Assembly (NCBI RefSeq): GCF_047948215.1
Contig: NC_134457.1
Coordinates: 84,854,898-84,918,897, forward strand
Reading direction: 5' to 3'
Source of the DNA: Lycorma delicatula
Taxonomy: Eukaryota; Arthropoda; Insecta; Hemiptera; Fulgoridae
Length of the DNA stretch: 64,000 nucleotides
Position 1 is the stretch's first letter, and the number at the start of each line of letters is the position of its first letter. The translations under genes were made by a program, and so were the position numbers. Below, in pieces: positions 48,609 to 59,540 of this stretch. Under the pieces are notes generated by a model, which ran no database searches, was not told where the DNA came from, and saw only the letters and a program-made list of their open reading frames with translations.

Positions 48609-49514
48609 ATAACAATTTAAAATGTTATAATACTGTAATAATATAATCAAATACTAAATTTTTATTATTAGTATTAGTTCAACATTTCTTTAAAGAAGAA
48701 GCCTATTGACAAATGTATTAAAAAATTAAGGTAAAATGTTGTGTTTAATAAATCAGTTTGTAACTTTTTGCGATTGTTTACTTTAAGTGATTTTATTTTA
48801 ATTAGAAATCTATTCTTATCAGATTTATAGTCTAGCTGTAATTACTAAAATAATTTATTTTTAGATATAACTAACATTCGCGTGTTGCAAGAATATAACA
48901 GGTTAAGCAGAAAATCTAATCGATTTATTCTTTTTATAGGTAATTTAATTCCAACTCGCCTTACTTTAAGGCTTCTTTTCTATTTATTTTGATAATTTAA
49001 AATAGTGTTAAGAAAATAACGTTTTAAATAATAATACTTTACATTATTAGATTAAATTACTGATCATTTATATGCTTTTATGATAATGAATGGATATTGT
49101 TAAATTACATTTTGTATAACATCAGAAAAGTTGAAAAGTCTTACATAAGAGAAATCTAATAAAAAAACAGTATTTTTACTCGTAATTCAGGAGAACGATA
49201 ATGAGTAACCCAATATTATAAAAATGGGAATTCACACCATTTTCAATTTTTTTTTCTAATGAAAAAATAATTTTCCACCAGAAATTTAACTTTTTTAAAC
49301 TTATCTAATTGCGTGTCCCCACTTTGAAAATGAACTAAAAATCATTTTATTAATTATTTTATGTTACCTTTTAGATTTTTAATTTTGTCAGATCAGATTG
49401 CTGTACTAATCATGTTCTCGATTTATATTTTTTTGTTTCTGTGGTCTGTTACAAGATCATTTAATTCTTTGAATGATACCGTATGATCCACTTTGGTAAA
49501 AATAAAGGAACATA
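48609..49514. other. AT-rich DNA without recognised gene
   Basis: Nothing identified. Confidence 0.5.
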
Positions 49515-50112
49515 TTTTATTTTCTAATCCTAATATTTACGTTGAAATCTGTTCAAATTGTTCACCATGGTCCCTATGGTCCAATTTGATAAGGTTATAA
49601 GTATGACATACAAATAAGGTGTATACTTGTACAGACATGAGTCTGTTCTAACCATTGGGTTGGTCTAGTGGTGAACTAGTCATCCGCAAATCAGCTGATT
49701 TCGAAGTCGAGAATTGTAAGGTTTAAATCCTAGTAAAGGCAGTTACTTTTATTCAGATTTGAATACTAGATCGTTGATAACGGTGTTCTTTGGTGGTCAC
49801 ACATCTCAGGATCGGTGACCTGAGACAACAACTCTACAATTCATTTACACTCATACATATCATCCTCACTTATCCTTTGAAGTAATACCTTACGTCGGTT
49901 CCGGAGGTTAAAAAGAAAAAAAAGCTAACCATTACTGAGATGTGTGGTTAATTGAGCCCCATTCATCAAAGTTACCGGATCCACTCTCTGATTCAATTTT
50001 AAAGTAAGCTTTCCTAAGAGTTGAATCTCAGATTCTTCGGCTTCAAAAATTAGTTGTTAAATATAGTTGTTCTGAGACCGCAATTTTTACCACTTAACCG
50101 ACCCGGTGGGTT
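49515..50112 (-). mobile_element. tRNA-derived SINE, minus strand, split by another SINE
   Basis: Read from 50112 on the minus strand: ACCCACCGGGTCGGTTAAGT, a decayed B-box region (GAATCTGAGATTCAACTC), GGCTCAATTAACCACACATC, CAGTAATGGTTAG; then the inner SINE (49657-49924); then GTATGTCATACTTATAACC, a GACCATAGGGACCATGG-like segment and TTGAACAGATTTCAACG. The same order without interruption occurs at 59218-59540. One copy of the 9 bp CTAACCATT belongs to this element; the other is the duplication made by the inner insertion. Confidence 0.75.
49657..49924 (+). mobile_element. tRNA-derived SINE (inner, full-length)
   Basis: 268 bases from GGGTTGGTCTAGTGGTGAAC (tRNA-like head with an A-box) through ATCAGCTGATTTCGAAGTCG, a degenerate B-box (AGGTTTAAATCC), AGATTTGAATACTAGATCG, TTCTTTGGTGGTCACACATC, TTCATTTACACTCATACATA and a tail GGTTCCGGAGGTTAAAAAG ending in an A-rich run. 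Flanked on both sides by CTAACCATT (49648-49656 and 49925-49933), a 9 bp target-site duplication. It lies inside the minus-strand SINE. Confidence 0.85.
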
Positions 50113-51599
50113 TTAGTTCGTAAAAAATTAGATAGAAATATTTTAGCTTGACCTTGTCCGTTAATTGTACGTCTATGGAATCTGATAATTCTAAATGCAG
50201 CAACATTTTCGTCAACTACATTTATTTCCTTAATTTCATTCTACCTCATTATAACTTTGGAGGTATGAATCAGATAATGCTTATTTGATTTTGTTTTATA
50301 TGCGCGAACAAGAAATTAATATTCGGCCCTAAAGCAAAGCTCGTTAGCTTCAATCAACTCGGTACCGAGTTATTGACTCGTTCCTGTCCTGTCATTACCC
50401 CTTAAGTTTGCCCTACGATGATGTATCGGTAAGCTGTCAAAACATTTATAAATAAATTAGTAGCGCCCACTTGTATTAGAATGTTAAAGAATAGTACTAA
50501 ACGATCAAACCCTATCTCGTTTGGTGCGTCTGCTGATTTTAATTCATTCGGTTGATTCGAATGATCTTCTGAACATATTTGGTGAAGTTTTCTTGAGAGA
50601 GGATACGTATACTCCCCCACGACCCTTTTTCACGTAATAACTATAGTATTTTTTTACAGTTTCTAATCACTGAGAGCAGAATTACATTTTCTAATCACTG
50701 CTGGCATCAACCTCTCGATCGAAAAAGCTAACAACGTAATTGCCGATCCGATCCACTTTATGTCATTAAAATGCAGTTTGTCTAACATTTCTAATGTTAG
50801 AATTCATTACAACTCTAATGAGTTGTATATTTTTGTAATGTAAGGTTACTCAGGGGGAGGGGGAGAGAGACCTCTAAGTAGTTTGGGCTACTGTTACCTC
50901 AGCAATTACACAATTGCCTTATTTACACAATTATCTGGACCGTAATCACACAATTATCTGTACATAATTAGAATTTTTCTTTATGATTGTATCTAAAACT
51001 CGAATAAAATTACCTTCTCTTATTAAACTACCGTTGATTAATACTATTCATCGAAAAAGAAATATTAATTCAGACAGTGCGGTTGGCGTCATAATGTTTC
51101 ACAACTAATGAGAGATCAATTTTTTCCCAATCTTGAAGTTCAGGTCGATAGGGACTCTTATCTCTTCCCCAAGGACAGAGTAATTATACATCAAATAACT
51201 ATTTAGGACGTTTAAGAGACCGCTTGGTACAACATCAAAAGATAATTTCTCTGAAAACCATTGTTCATCAACTACTATCCTGAAGTACTTTAATTTATTG
51301 TGCATAGTCAAACGTTGTCGAACAACCTTTACAACAAAGGCAACAGTTACTCTTATGTAAACAAACTGTGTATGAATTCATAACGTCGTTTAAGATATTC
51401 CCTTATGTGAAATATTCCATGTGAAGGAATTTAATATACACAGGGAGAAACATAGAGAGAGATAGAGGAGGGCACAAAGAGAGTTTAATATTATTATTAT
51501 TCGTATTATCAAGGATTAAGCCGTTTCTGTTACGAATTCACAGATCACTAACATATTAATCAACAGTTATAGTTAGGAATTTAAAAAAAAACAGATACA
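50113..51599. other. Less AT-rich DNA without assigned gene
   Basis: Two minus-strand frames (50402-50620 and 51105-51311, 72 and 68 residues) sit in locally higher-complexity DNA but show no motif I recognise, lack clear splice context and could be chance. A GGGGGAGGGGGAGAGAGA purine run occurs at about 50850-50869. Confidence 0.4.
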
Positions 51600-52040
51600 A
51601 CTGGCCTCTCTGTTCTGTTATAATCTTTTAACCTCTATATAATTCCTACGTCCTACACCCTTAACTCGTTTTTTTTTCAATTTTAATTTTCCTCTACAAT
51701 TTTTTTATCTTCTACACATCCCTCTATCAAGTTAAGTAAAATTGGTTGTCTTATCAGCCTATGTAGAACCACCTACTTAGGCTACCATCTACTTAGTTTT
51801 TTGACAAGTTTCTTTCAGAAAATGTTTCTTCTTTTCTAATCATGGTAAAGCGTCTTTATTCCAAACTTTATCAATCCGCTTAATTTGCAACATTCTTCGG
51901 TGATATAATTTTTTAGAAGCCTCTATTCTTTTTCGTTCTCTTCCTATCCTTTTCTCTTCTCATTCTTTTTATTTTTTCCTATAGACCACGTTTCACTATC
52001 ATTTCTTACAAATATTATTTTTAGAATTTATATGCAGAGT
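51600..52040 (-). pseudogene. Old RTE-like LINE 3' end relic
   Basis: This aligns by eye with the 3' part of the LINE at 52815-56077: on the plus strand CTACGTCCTACACCCTTAAC (CTACATCCTACATACCTAAC there), a CTACACATCCCTCTA stretch (CTACCTGTCCCTCCA there), then TTATCAATCCGCTTAATTTG and AGAAGCCTCTATTCTTTT (AAAAGCCTCTAATCTTTT there). Minus-strand fragments such as LYHRRMLQIKRIDKVWN match the region after the reverse transcriptase core (CCRRMLKIRWVDKVTNEEVL in the other copy). It is much more decayed and carries stops. Confidence 0.65.
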
Positions 52041-52690
52041 GAGTTACAAAAAATGTGACAGACTTTCAAGACGTATTCTACTGGTGAAAATAAAATAAAG
52101 AGGAAGTTCATATAAACATACATTCGGAAACGCTTCGTAAGCAATGTCGGCTAGCAGAAGATTTAACCCTGATTTCTGCTTCTTAAGTAAAATTAAGACA
52201 ATTAATTCTTGGGACCCAAATTAATGGGAAAATTTAATTTTTTTTATAAAATGTGACCTGAAAAACTGTAAAACAAAATAGGTCATATAAGTGTATTTTT
52301 ATTACTTTTTAATGAAAAAAATGAATAAAAAATCTGGAGTACAGGATAAAAAATTAGGGGTCGAAAAATATATTATTTTATGTTTGGCGTAAAATAATTT
52401 TGTTAAATGAGTAATAAATAAACGCAAAATTTTTAAATAAAATGTGTAGAGATTTTTATTTTGAGTAGAATTGTATTAATAAAGTCCACGGAAACTAAAT
52501 ATAACCGTAAGTGTATTAGAAATAAAACATATCAATATGTGGCAGATTTTTGCTAGGTATTAAACAATTTTCTGTATTACAATACAAACAAATTAAATAT
52601 TTTAGAAAAATTAACAATCAAAATTAAAAAAAAAAAGAACTACTACTTCTGGGACCACTTGAAATCTCAGTAGTATATGAAAAAAATTTG
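52041..52690. other. AT-rich DNA without recognised gene
   Basis: Nothing identified up to the left end of repeat A copy 2. Confidence 0.5.
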
Positions 52691-52999
52691 ATTTTGACAC
52701 CATATGACCTCCTTGTACGCCTATTAAATTACATATACACATTTTTTTTAAATGAAAAGAACATAAAAGTTTACTTCACTAATAACTTCTTTTACAATCA
52801 GAGGTTAATAATTCTTTTATTTTTTTTATCTTCAGTCATTTGACTGGTTTGATGCAACTCTCCAAGATTCCCTATCTAATATTCCCTTTCATTTCGGTAT
52901 ACCCCCTACATCCTACATACCTAACAATTTGTTTTACATATTCAAAACGCTGCCTGCCTGACATTTTTTCCTTCTACCTGTCCCTCCAAAATTAAAGTA

Positions 53000-54930
53000 A
53001 CTATTCCAGGATGCCTTAATATGTAGCCTATAAGTCTGTCTCTACTTTTAACTGTACTTTTTCAAATGCTTCTTTCTTCATCGATTTGCCGCAACACCTC
53101 TTCATTTGTCACTTTATCCACCCATCTGATTTTTAACATTCTCCTACAGCACCACATTTTAAAAGCCTCTAATCTTTTCTTCTCAGGTACTCCGATCGTC
53201 CAAGTTTCACTTCCGTATAAGAGACGCTCCAAACAAATACTTTCAAAAATATTTTCCTGACATTTAAATTAATTTTTGTTGTAAACAAATTATATTTCTG
53301 ACTGAAGACTTGTTTCTCCTGTGCCATTCAACATTTTATATCGCTTCTGCTTCGTCCATCGTTAGTAATTCTACTTCCCAAATAACAAAATTCTTCTACC
53401 TCCATAATCTTTTCTCCTCCTAATTTTACATTCATTGGTCTATCTACGTTATTTCTACATTTCATTGCTTTAGTTTTGTTCTTGTTTATTTTCATGCGGT
53501 AGTTCATGCATAGGACTTCATCCATGCCGTTCATTGTTATTTCTAAATTATTTTTACTCTCGGCTAGAATTACTATATAATCAGCAAATCGTAGCATCTT
53601 TATCTTTTCACCTTGTACTGTTACTCCGGATCTAAATTGTTCTTCAACATCATTAACTGCTAGTTCTATATAAAGATTAAAAAGTAACGGGGATAGGGAA
53701 CATCCTTGTCGGACTCCCTTTTTTATTACGACTTCTTTCTTACGTTCTTCAATTATTACTGTTGCTGTTTGGTTCTTGTAAATGTTAGCAGTCGTTCTTC
53801 TATCTCTGTATTTGAATCCTATTTTTTTTTTTTTAAATGCTGAACATTTTATTCCAGTTTACGTTATCCAATGCCTTTTCTAGGTATATAAATGCCAAGT
53901 ATGTTGGTTTGTTTTTCTTTAATCTTTCTTCTACCATTAATCTGAGCACTAAAACTGCTTCCCTTGTACTACTTTTCCTGAAACTAAATTGGTCTTCTCC
54001 TAATACTTGTTCCACTCTCCTCTCAATTCTTCTGTACAGAATTCTAGTTATGATTTTTGATGCATGCTATTTAAGCTAATTTTTCTGTATTCTTCACATT
54101 TATCTGCTCCTGCTTTCTTTGGTACCAAGAATATAACACTCTTTTTGAAGTCTGACGGAACTTCCCTTTTTCATAAATATACACACCAGTTTGTATAATC
54201 TATCAATCGCTTCCTCACCTACACTGCCCAGTAATTCTACAGGTATTGCGTGTATTCCAGGAGCCTTTCTGCCATTCAAACCTTTTAATGCTCTATTAAA
54301 TTCAGATCTCAGTATTGTTTCTCCCCTTTCATCCTCTTCGACTTCCTCTTCTTCCTCTATAACACCATTTTCTAATTCATTTCCTCCGTATAACTCTTCA
54401 ATGTATTCCACCCACCTATCTACTTTGCCTTTCGTATTATAAATCGGTGTACTATCTTTGTTTAACACCTTATTAGATTTTAATTTACGGACCCCAAAAT
54501 TTTCCTTAACTTTCCTGAATGCTCCGTCTATTTTACCAATGTTCATTTCTCTTTCCACTTCTGAACACTTTTATTTAATCCACTCTTCTTTCGCTAGTTT
54601 GCAATTCCTGCTTATAGTATTTCTTGATTGCCAATAGTTCCTTTTAGTTTCTTCATAACTAGCATTCTTATATTTTCTACGTTCATACATCAGCTGCAAT
54701 ATATCGTCTGAAATCCAAGGTTTTCTACCAGTTCTCTTTGTTCCGCCTAAGTTCGCTTCTGCTGATTTAAGAATTTCCTTTTTATCATTTTTCTTCTACA
54801 TTTCTACCTTGTCTTTTTTACTCAGACCTCTTGCGATGTCCTCCTCAAAAATCTTCTTTACCTCCTCTCTCTCAAGCTTCTCTAAATTCCACCGATTCAT
54901 CTGAAATCTTTTCTTCAGGTTTTTAAACCC
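53000..54930 (-). pseudogene. LINE reverse transcriptase domain and C-terminal region, broken
   Basis: On the minus strand, 54558-54100 carries WVEYIEELYGGNELENGVIE and GLNGRKAPGIHAIPVELLGS (start of the reverse transcriptase fold). Next, 54015-53833 carries LGEDQFSFRKSSTREAVLVL and FIYLEKALDNVNWNKM, where the first catalytic Asp of FxDLEKAFD reads Tyr. Then 53597-53328 carries LRFADYIVILAESKNNLE, where FADD reads FADY, and EVEEFCYLGSRITNDGRSRS. The C-terminal part (53240-53050) has RLLYGSETWTIG, then EKKRLEAFKMWCCRRMLKIR and WVDKVTNEEVLRQIDEE. Loss of two of three active-site Asp and several frame breaks make it dead. Pieces at 22846, 25271 and 51600 come from related elements. Confidence 0.9.
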
Positions 54931-54939
54931 CAATTTAAA

Positions 54940-55836
54940 TTTCATTAACACTAAATTATGGTCGCTATCAATGCCTTCTCCAGGGTAAGTTTTGCAGTCG
55001 ATGAGTTAATTTCTAAATCTTTGCTTAATATAATATAATCTATCTGATACCTTGAAGTATCACCTGGCTTTTTCCATTTGTATATTCTTCTATTATATTT
55101 TTAAACTGGGTGTTGCCAATTACTAAATTGTACTTCATGCAAAACTCTATAAGCCGGTCCCCTCTTTCATTCCTTTTGCCAAGCCCGTATTCACCCACTA
55201 TATTTCCTTCCTTCCTTTTTCCAATGCTTGCATTCCAATCTCCAACTATTATTAAATTTTCATCTTCTATGTGTTTAATTGCTTCGTCAATTTCTTCGTA
55301 ATTCTTCGTCAATTTTCTCGTCATCATCGTGGGCGCTTGTAGGCATATAGGAGTTAGCAATCGTTGTCGGTTTAGGTTTCGGTTTTATCCTTATTACAAT
55401 GATTCATTCTATTGCTATGCATTTTGAAATACTCTACTCTCTTTCCTATCTTCTTGTTCATTACGAAACCTACTGCTGCCTTCCCATTATTTTAAGCTGA
55501 ATTAATTATTCTAAAATAATCTGACCAAAGGTCGTTTTCGTCTTCCCACTGAACCTCGCTAATTCCTACTACATCTACATTTATTCTATGCATTTCCTTC
55601 TTTAAATGTTGTAACCTACCAACCTTTTTTAGACTTCTAACATTCCACGCTCCGTCTCGTAGAATGTTATTTTTTAATTTTCTGGTAACCCCTTCCTTAG
55701 TAGTCCTCACCCGGGGATCCGAACGGGGGACTAGTTTACCCCCAGAATATTTTACCAAGGAAGGCGCCTCCATCATTGTTATATGAAAATTCAGAGAGCT
55801 ACATTTTCTTGGAAAATAGCAGCGGTAGTTTTCCAT
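54940..55836 (-). pseudogene. LINE endonuclease domain (APE-type), broken
   Basis: Minus-strand pieces of an apurinic-like endonuclease, the enzyme that nicks target DNA. The first frame (55836-55492) has RDGAWNVRSLKKVGRLQHLK and VDVVGISEVQWEDENDLWSD, with the conserved catalytic Glu in SEVQW, then a stop after FRIINSA. About 130 bases follow with the conserved middle region in other frames. The second frame (55360-55040) has IIVGDWNASIGKRKEGNIVG (Asp and Asn of the GDxNA motif) and ends in a frameshift; QIDYI and SDHN (54955-54966) follow in other frames. All major motifs remain recognisable, so decay is moderate. The plus-strand frame at 55110-55301 is antisense. Confidence 0.85.
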
Positions 55837-56524
55837 TGCTTTCAGCTGCGCAATACTCAGAGGATTGAGTGATGTTGATATGGCTGTTTAAGTCGTCCTG
55901 ACCTACGCCCTTAACAACTACTGAAATAGTTGCTGCCATTTTTCAGGAATCATTCCTTAGTCAGGCTCTCAACAGATACCTCTCCGACATGGTTGCACCT
56001 TCGGTCTAACTATTCTGCATCATTGAGTACTCAAAACCCCCTCACGAACGGCAAGGTCTCACGATTCATACAGGTAGTAATAATTATTAATAAATCAATA
56101 TATCTAAATTAAAAAAAAAATAATGGAAATGAAGTCGGATTCAAACCGATGGGCCTTCCGCTTGTAATATCCAAATATTTCATTAATTAAACTTTTATTT
56201 GGCTATAACTCTGAAACCAATGAAAAGATACAAAAAGTAAAGTGGTACTCCACTTATGATATATCGTTGAAAAGTTCTCAATGAGGGCTTATTACTACAG
56301 TTAAGAAAAAGTCCAAAATCCAGAAGTTTTGGATTTTGTATTATGCAAGATACATATGTACATATAGACGTTACGCCGAAACTTGTCAAAATGGATTCAG
56401 GGATGGTCAAAATGGATACTTCCGTTGACCGTTTGAAAACCAAAAATTTTTGCGAACACTTCTTTTACTTCGTTCAAGGAAGTAAATGTTCAAATTGTTG
56501 GCACAGTAATACTGTTTTTGTAAA

Positions 56525-57385
56525 ACAATTCGGTTAACACTGTGCATAAGTATAGGCGCCAAACGATAATCTGACAGCCCATTTTTGTATCTTGAAAACT
56601 CATTCTTCTTTCTGGAGTCTAAACATAAGTAATTATAACAAATATTTTAAAGTTACGACAAACTTAGTCTTAAGGCAATTTAAAACAACACATGTTAGAT
56701 TTTGTTGTAAACAAAATCAATTAGATCATTTCACAAAAACTTGTCCAAGAAAGCACCCAGAAATTTCGTTTTATGGACAGTGGAAATGCTATCATTATCA
56801 TAAATTGGAATTCCACGAACACGATCAGTAATGTAACCTTTATCTGAGAAGCGCAACGTAATAGTTTTATCCATATTTAAAGCTAGGTGGTTGCAATCCA
56901 TTCAGTGAACAATATTTTGTACTGCCATCATAGAATTTTCATTTCATTTTAAATAATTGTCTACTGACATATTATATATAGTTGTGTCATCTGTGAAGAA
57001 GGTAACAATGAATGGTTCAAAATTTTGAGGCAGATCATTATAATAAGTAATAAGAAGAGCAAGGGACTAAGGATAATTCTCTATGGCACTTTGCATTCTA
57101 CAGCTTGAAGTGAGAACCTACATTTTATATGTGTATAGTCATCAAAAGATGAAATTTCATTTACCTTTTTACGACTGGTAAGCCATTACTTTAATCAATT
57201 GTAAAAAGCTCATCTGATAACACAAACTAAGTTTTTTCATCAGTAAATTTCGTACTGGTAAGCCATTACTTTAATCAATTGTAAAAAGCTCATCTGATAA
57301 CACAAACTAAGTTTTTTCATCAGTAAATTTCGTGGAATTAAATCAAATGCTTTACTGTGATCGTAAAAAATTGAGTATACAATTT
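56525..57385 (-). pseudogene. CR1-like LINE reverse transcriptase core relic
   Basis: On the minus strand: FYDHSKAFDLIPRNLLMKKL (57385-57310; first catalytic block, Asp kept), a duplicated stretch, WLTSRKKVNEISSFDDYTHI, SLQAVECKVP then LSPLLFLLI, NDLPQNFEPFIVTFFTDDTT (FxDD active site kept), LALNMDKTITLRFSDK, GIPIYDNDSISTVHKTKFLG, and VFKIQKWAVRLSFGAYTYAQ near 56590-56535. The order matches CR1/Jockey-type ORF2 from palm to the region just past the thumb. The C-terminal end is missing where repeat A begins. Frameshifts, stops and an 80 bp tandem duplication break it. The plus frame 56592-56831 is antisense. Confidence 0.8.
57174..57333 (+). repeat. Perfect 80 bp tandem duplication
   Basis: Two adjacent identical units begin ACTGGTAAGCCATTACTTTA. 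It lies within the reverse transcriptase relic, and 80 is not a multiple of three, so it adds a frameshift. Confidence 0.95.
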
Positions 57386-59217
57386 TTGTTATCTTAAATT
57401 AAAAATCTAAATTATCGCAATTTTCAAAAAATTGGGAATGATACTAAATAAAATCTGCTAACAAAAAATTCAGGTTGATTTAGGTTGTATGTAATAGTAA
57501 TATTGTATGTATCTGTGTATGCTTAAAGTAATCATTCTGTTACTTTTTTGATCTTCATTAAAGATTATTACTATTCGTTGTAATATGAATTCTAGGTAAT
57601 ATCTACTACGCAGAGAAATTTAAATGATAGCAACTAATTATTCTCCTTCCATAAAAACATATTTTAATCTCTAAGAAAGCGTCTTTAACGAAGGAAGTAA
57701 TTTTAGGATATGTTCTACTGTAAAAAAAAAACAAAACAAAGAAAAACGTTCATAAAATCATAGGTCTGAAAACGCCTTATTTTCTAGTTACACCTTGCAA
57801 GCAAAACTTATACCTTGGTTCCTGTTCTAACAGTAAAATGAGATTACAGTAAAATGTCTTAGAGCATAAAACTCAGTGTAAATTAATGGTTGTATAAATT
57901 TTTTGACTTAAAACGTTTTATAATAGATCCTGAAATTTCATCTCCAAAGAAAGCCGTTATAAAACATTTTTAAAAGTATTAAAGTAATAAAATACATTTT
58001 CTGTTCAGTTTAGTCTAAATTTATTTCTTTAAATCGGCATTAAATTAAAAAAATTGTGGAAAATTTAATTCCGAGAAAAATTATGTGAAGAACTTCGACT
58101 AAAACCGGCTAAAGTTTAAGAGATTCTCTTTAAACAAATCAAATTTAAACCTTCACAGAAAAATTTTAAACTTAACTAAACATTTCTGTGATATTTCAAA
58201 AATGTTGAAAAAATTAACGTCACAAAATCCATAAAACAGAATGTTAAAACTTCGGATCGTTGGAATAAACGGTTAAAAATGTGCTGTGTAGCTATTAGTC
58301 ATACAAATTATACGAAACATTCTAGATAATTATGACAGAAGTATTACAATTTACTGTTAATTTACAGTAAAACAACTTTCGAATTAAAATAAGACTTTTG
58401 CTTTTTTTTAAAAACGTGCCGGTCAAAATTCTGTTATCTAAAACAGTAACAGACAGAATGATTGTTCGGTGGAATGTAAAGAACACCGTCAGAAGAATAA
58501 AAGACGTGCTAAGGTTTTATCTTCACTTGCAACCAAGATTAAAAGCAGCCATGATTTGCATATATAAGCAGATTATTTTTAGAATGTTATTTTTTCTGTA
58601 GTATCCTACAAAAATAAAATATTCACCACTTTGGAGAGAATTTAATTTTTTATTATTTTTTTTTTATTTTTATTTTTTTAAACCAAGTGGAAAATTTTAC
58701 ATAAAATTTAGTATACTAAACTCTAATTCTTAAATTATTGAAAAATATTTTATAAATTTTTATTACACAATAATGTCAAAAGAGATGGATAACAATAGAA
58801 TTTTATTAAATTTAAAAACGTGCACTGAATTCTTTTCATTGATATAAGCACGGTTCTATATTTTTATTCGACAGATCGCTCAAAATTCTTTTACACCTTA
58901 TTCAGAATGTGTATGAAATTTCATAACGTAATATTGAATGGATTAAAATTAGTGATCGTTCGCAAAACAATTATAATGATTTAGATGATAAAGAACCACC
59001 TATTTACTTTTTTATCTGATTTTCTTTCTTATTTATTTATTGAATTATTCTGAAATTATTTTCGGGAAAAATTAATAATATACTCGGTAAGTTGTGTTTG
59101 TTTTTAATAACTTAATTCATTTTATTTTATTAGTGTTTAAATTTTTTTATTAATATTATTTAAATACTTAATCGAGTAGGTTATTTCCAATTAATTTTTA
59201 AAAGCTTATTAATAATA
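57386..59217. other. AT-rich DNA without recognised gene
   Basis: Upstream parts of the CR1-like relic may continue a short way past 57386 but could not be recognised. The plus frame 58398-58601 has no known similarity. Confidence 0.45.
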
Positions 59218-59540
59218 TTTATTTTTTTTCTGTTCCAAATGTATACGTTGCAATCAGTTCAATTTCTGAGTAATAAACATCCCCTCGGCCCAGTCTGATG
59301 AGGGTGTTATGTATGACATGTAAGTGAAATGTAGTCTGTAAAGCTCAGGCTAACCATTCCTGAGATTTATGATTAATTGAACCACCAAAGTACACCGGTA
59401 TCCAGTGTCTAGTATTCAGATCCGTATAAAAATCACTTTTATTAGAATTTGAACCTCAGAACCTTTACTTTTTTAAAATAATTGTTAAACATCTTATTTG
59501 GGACAACGGTTTCACCTTTACACCAACCGGGTAGTATAAT
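59218..59540 (-). mobile_element. tRNA-derived SINE
   Basis: From 59540 on the minus strand: TACTACCCGGTTGGTGTAAA (head), a decayed B-box (AGGTTCAAATTC), GATTTTTATACGGATCTGAA, TACTAGACACTGGATACCGG, CTCAGGAATGGTTAGCCTGA, TTACATGTCATACATAACAC, CAGACTGGGCCGAGGGGATG, GAACTGATTGCAACG and an A-rich end. This is the uninterrupted version of the SINE at 49515-50112. Its tRNA-related head and TACTAGA-TGGATACCGG middle are also shared with the SINE at 49657-49924, but the tails differ. Confidence 0.75.

Larger units (their letters stand above)
52815..56077 (-). mobile_element. RTE-like LINE, near full-length, with target-site duplication
   Basis: About 3.26 kb between two copies of TAATAATT (52807-52814 and 56078-56085), the 8 bp target-site duplication. 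On the minus strand the 5' end starts CTACCTGTATGAATCGTGAG and runs through a 240-base untranslated leader into endonuclease, reverse transcriptase and a C-terminal region, then a 3' end with GCATCAAACCAGTCAAATGA and an A-rich tail with GATAAAAAAAATAAAAG. A single EN-RT protein and a length of 3.2-3.5 kb fit the RTE clade. I recall this 3' terminal phrase as widespread in arthropod sequences, which I could not check. The copy is inactive because of several frameshifts, stops and lost catalytic residues. Confidence 0.9.
52691..56480 (+). mobile_element. Repeat A, copy 2, split by an RTE-like LINE
   Basis: The left part (52691-52814: GACCTCCTTGTACGCCTATT, AATAACTTC, ACAATCAGAGGTTAATAATT) and the right part (56078-56480: TAATAATTATTAATAAATCA, GATTCAAACCGATGGGCCTT, GATATATCGTTGAAAA, GTCAAAATGGATTCAGGGAT, TACTTCGTTCAAGGAAGTAA) are consecutive in the intact copy at 37116-37783. 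The break falls inside TTAATAATTATTAATAA. About 90 bases present in copy 1 (around 37545-37640) are missing from the right part. Confidence 0.85.

Noticed and set aside
53837..54442. Plus-strand open frames of 80 and 83 codons
   Set aside because: Antisense to the reverse transcriptase domain of the minus-strand RTE-like LINE.
55840..56077. Self-cleaving ribozyme in the LINE leader
   Set aside because: Some RTE-like elements carry HDV-like ribozymes at the 5' end, but I could not fit the required pairings by eye.
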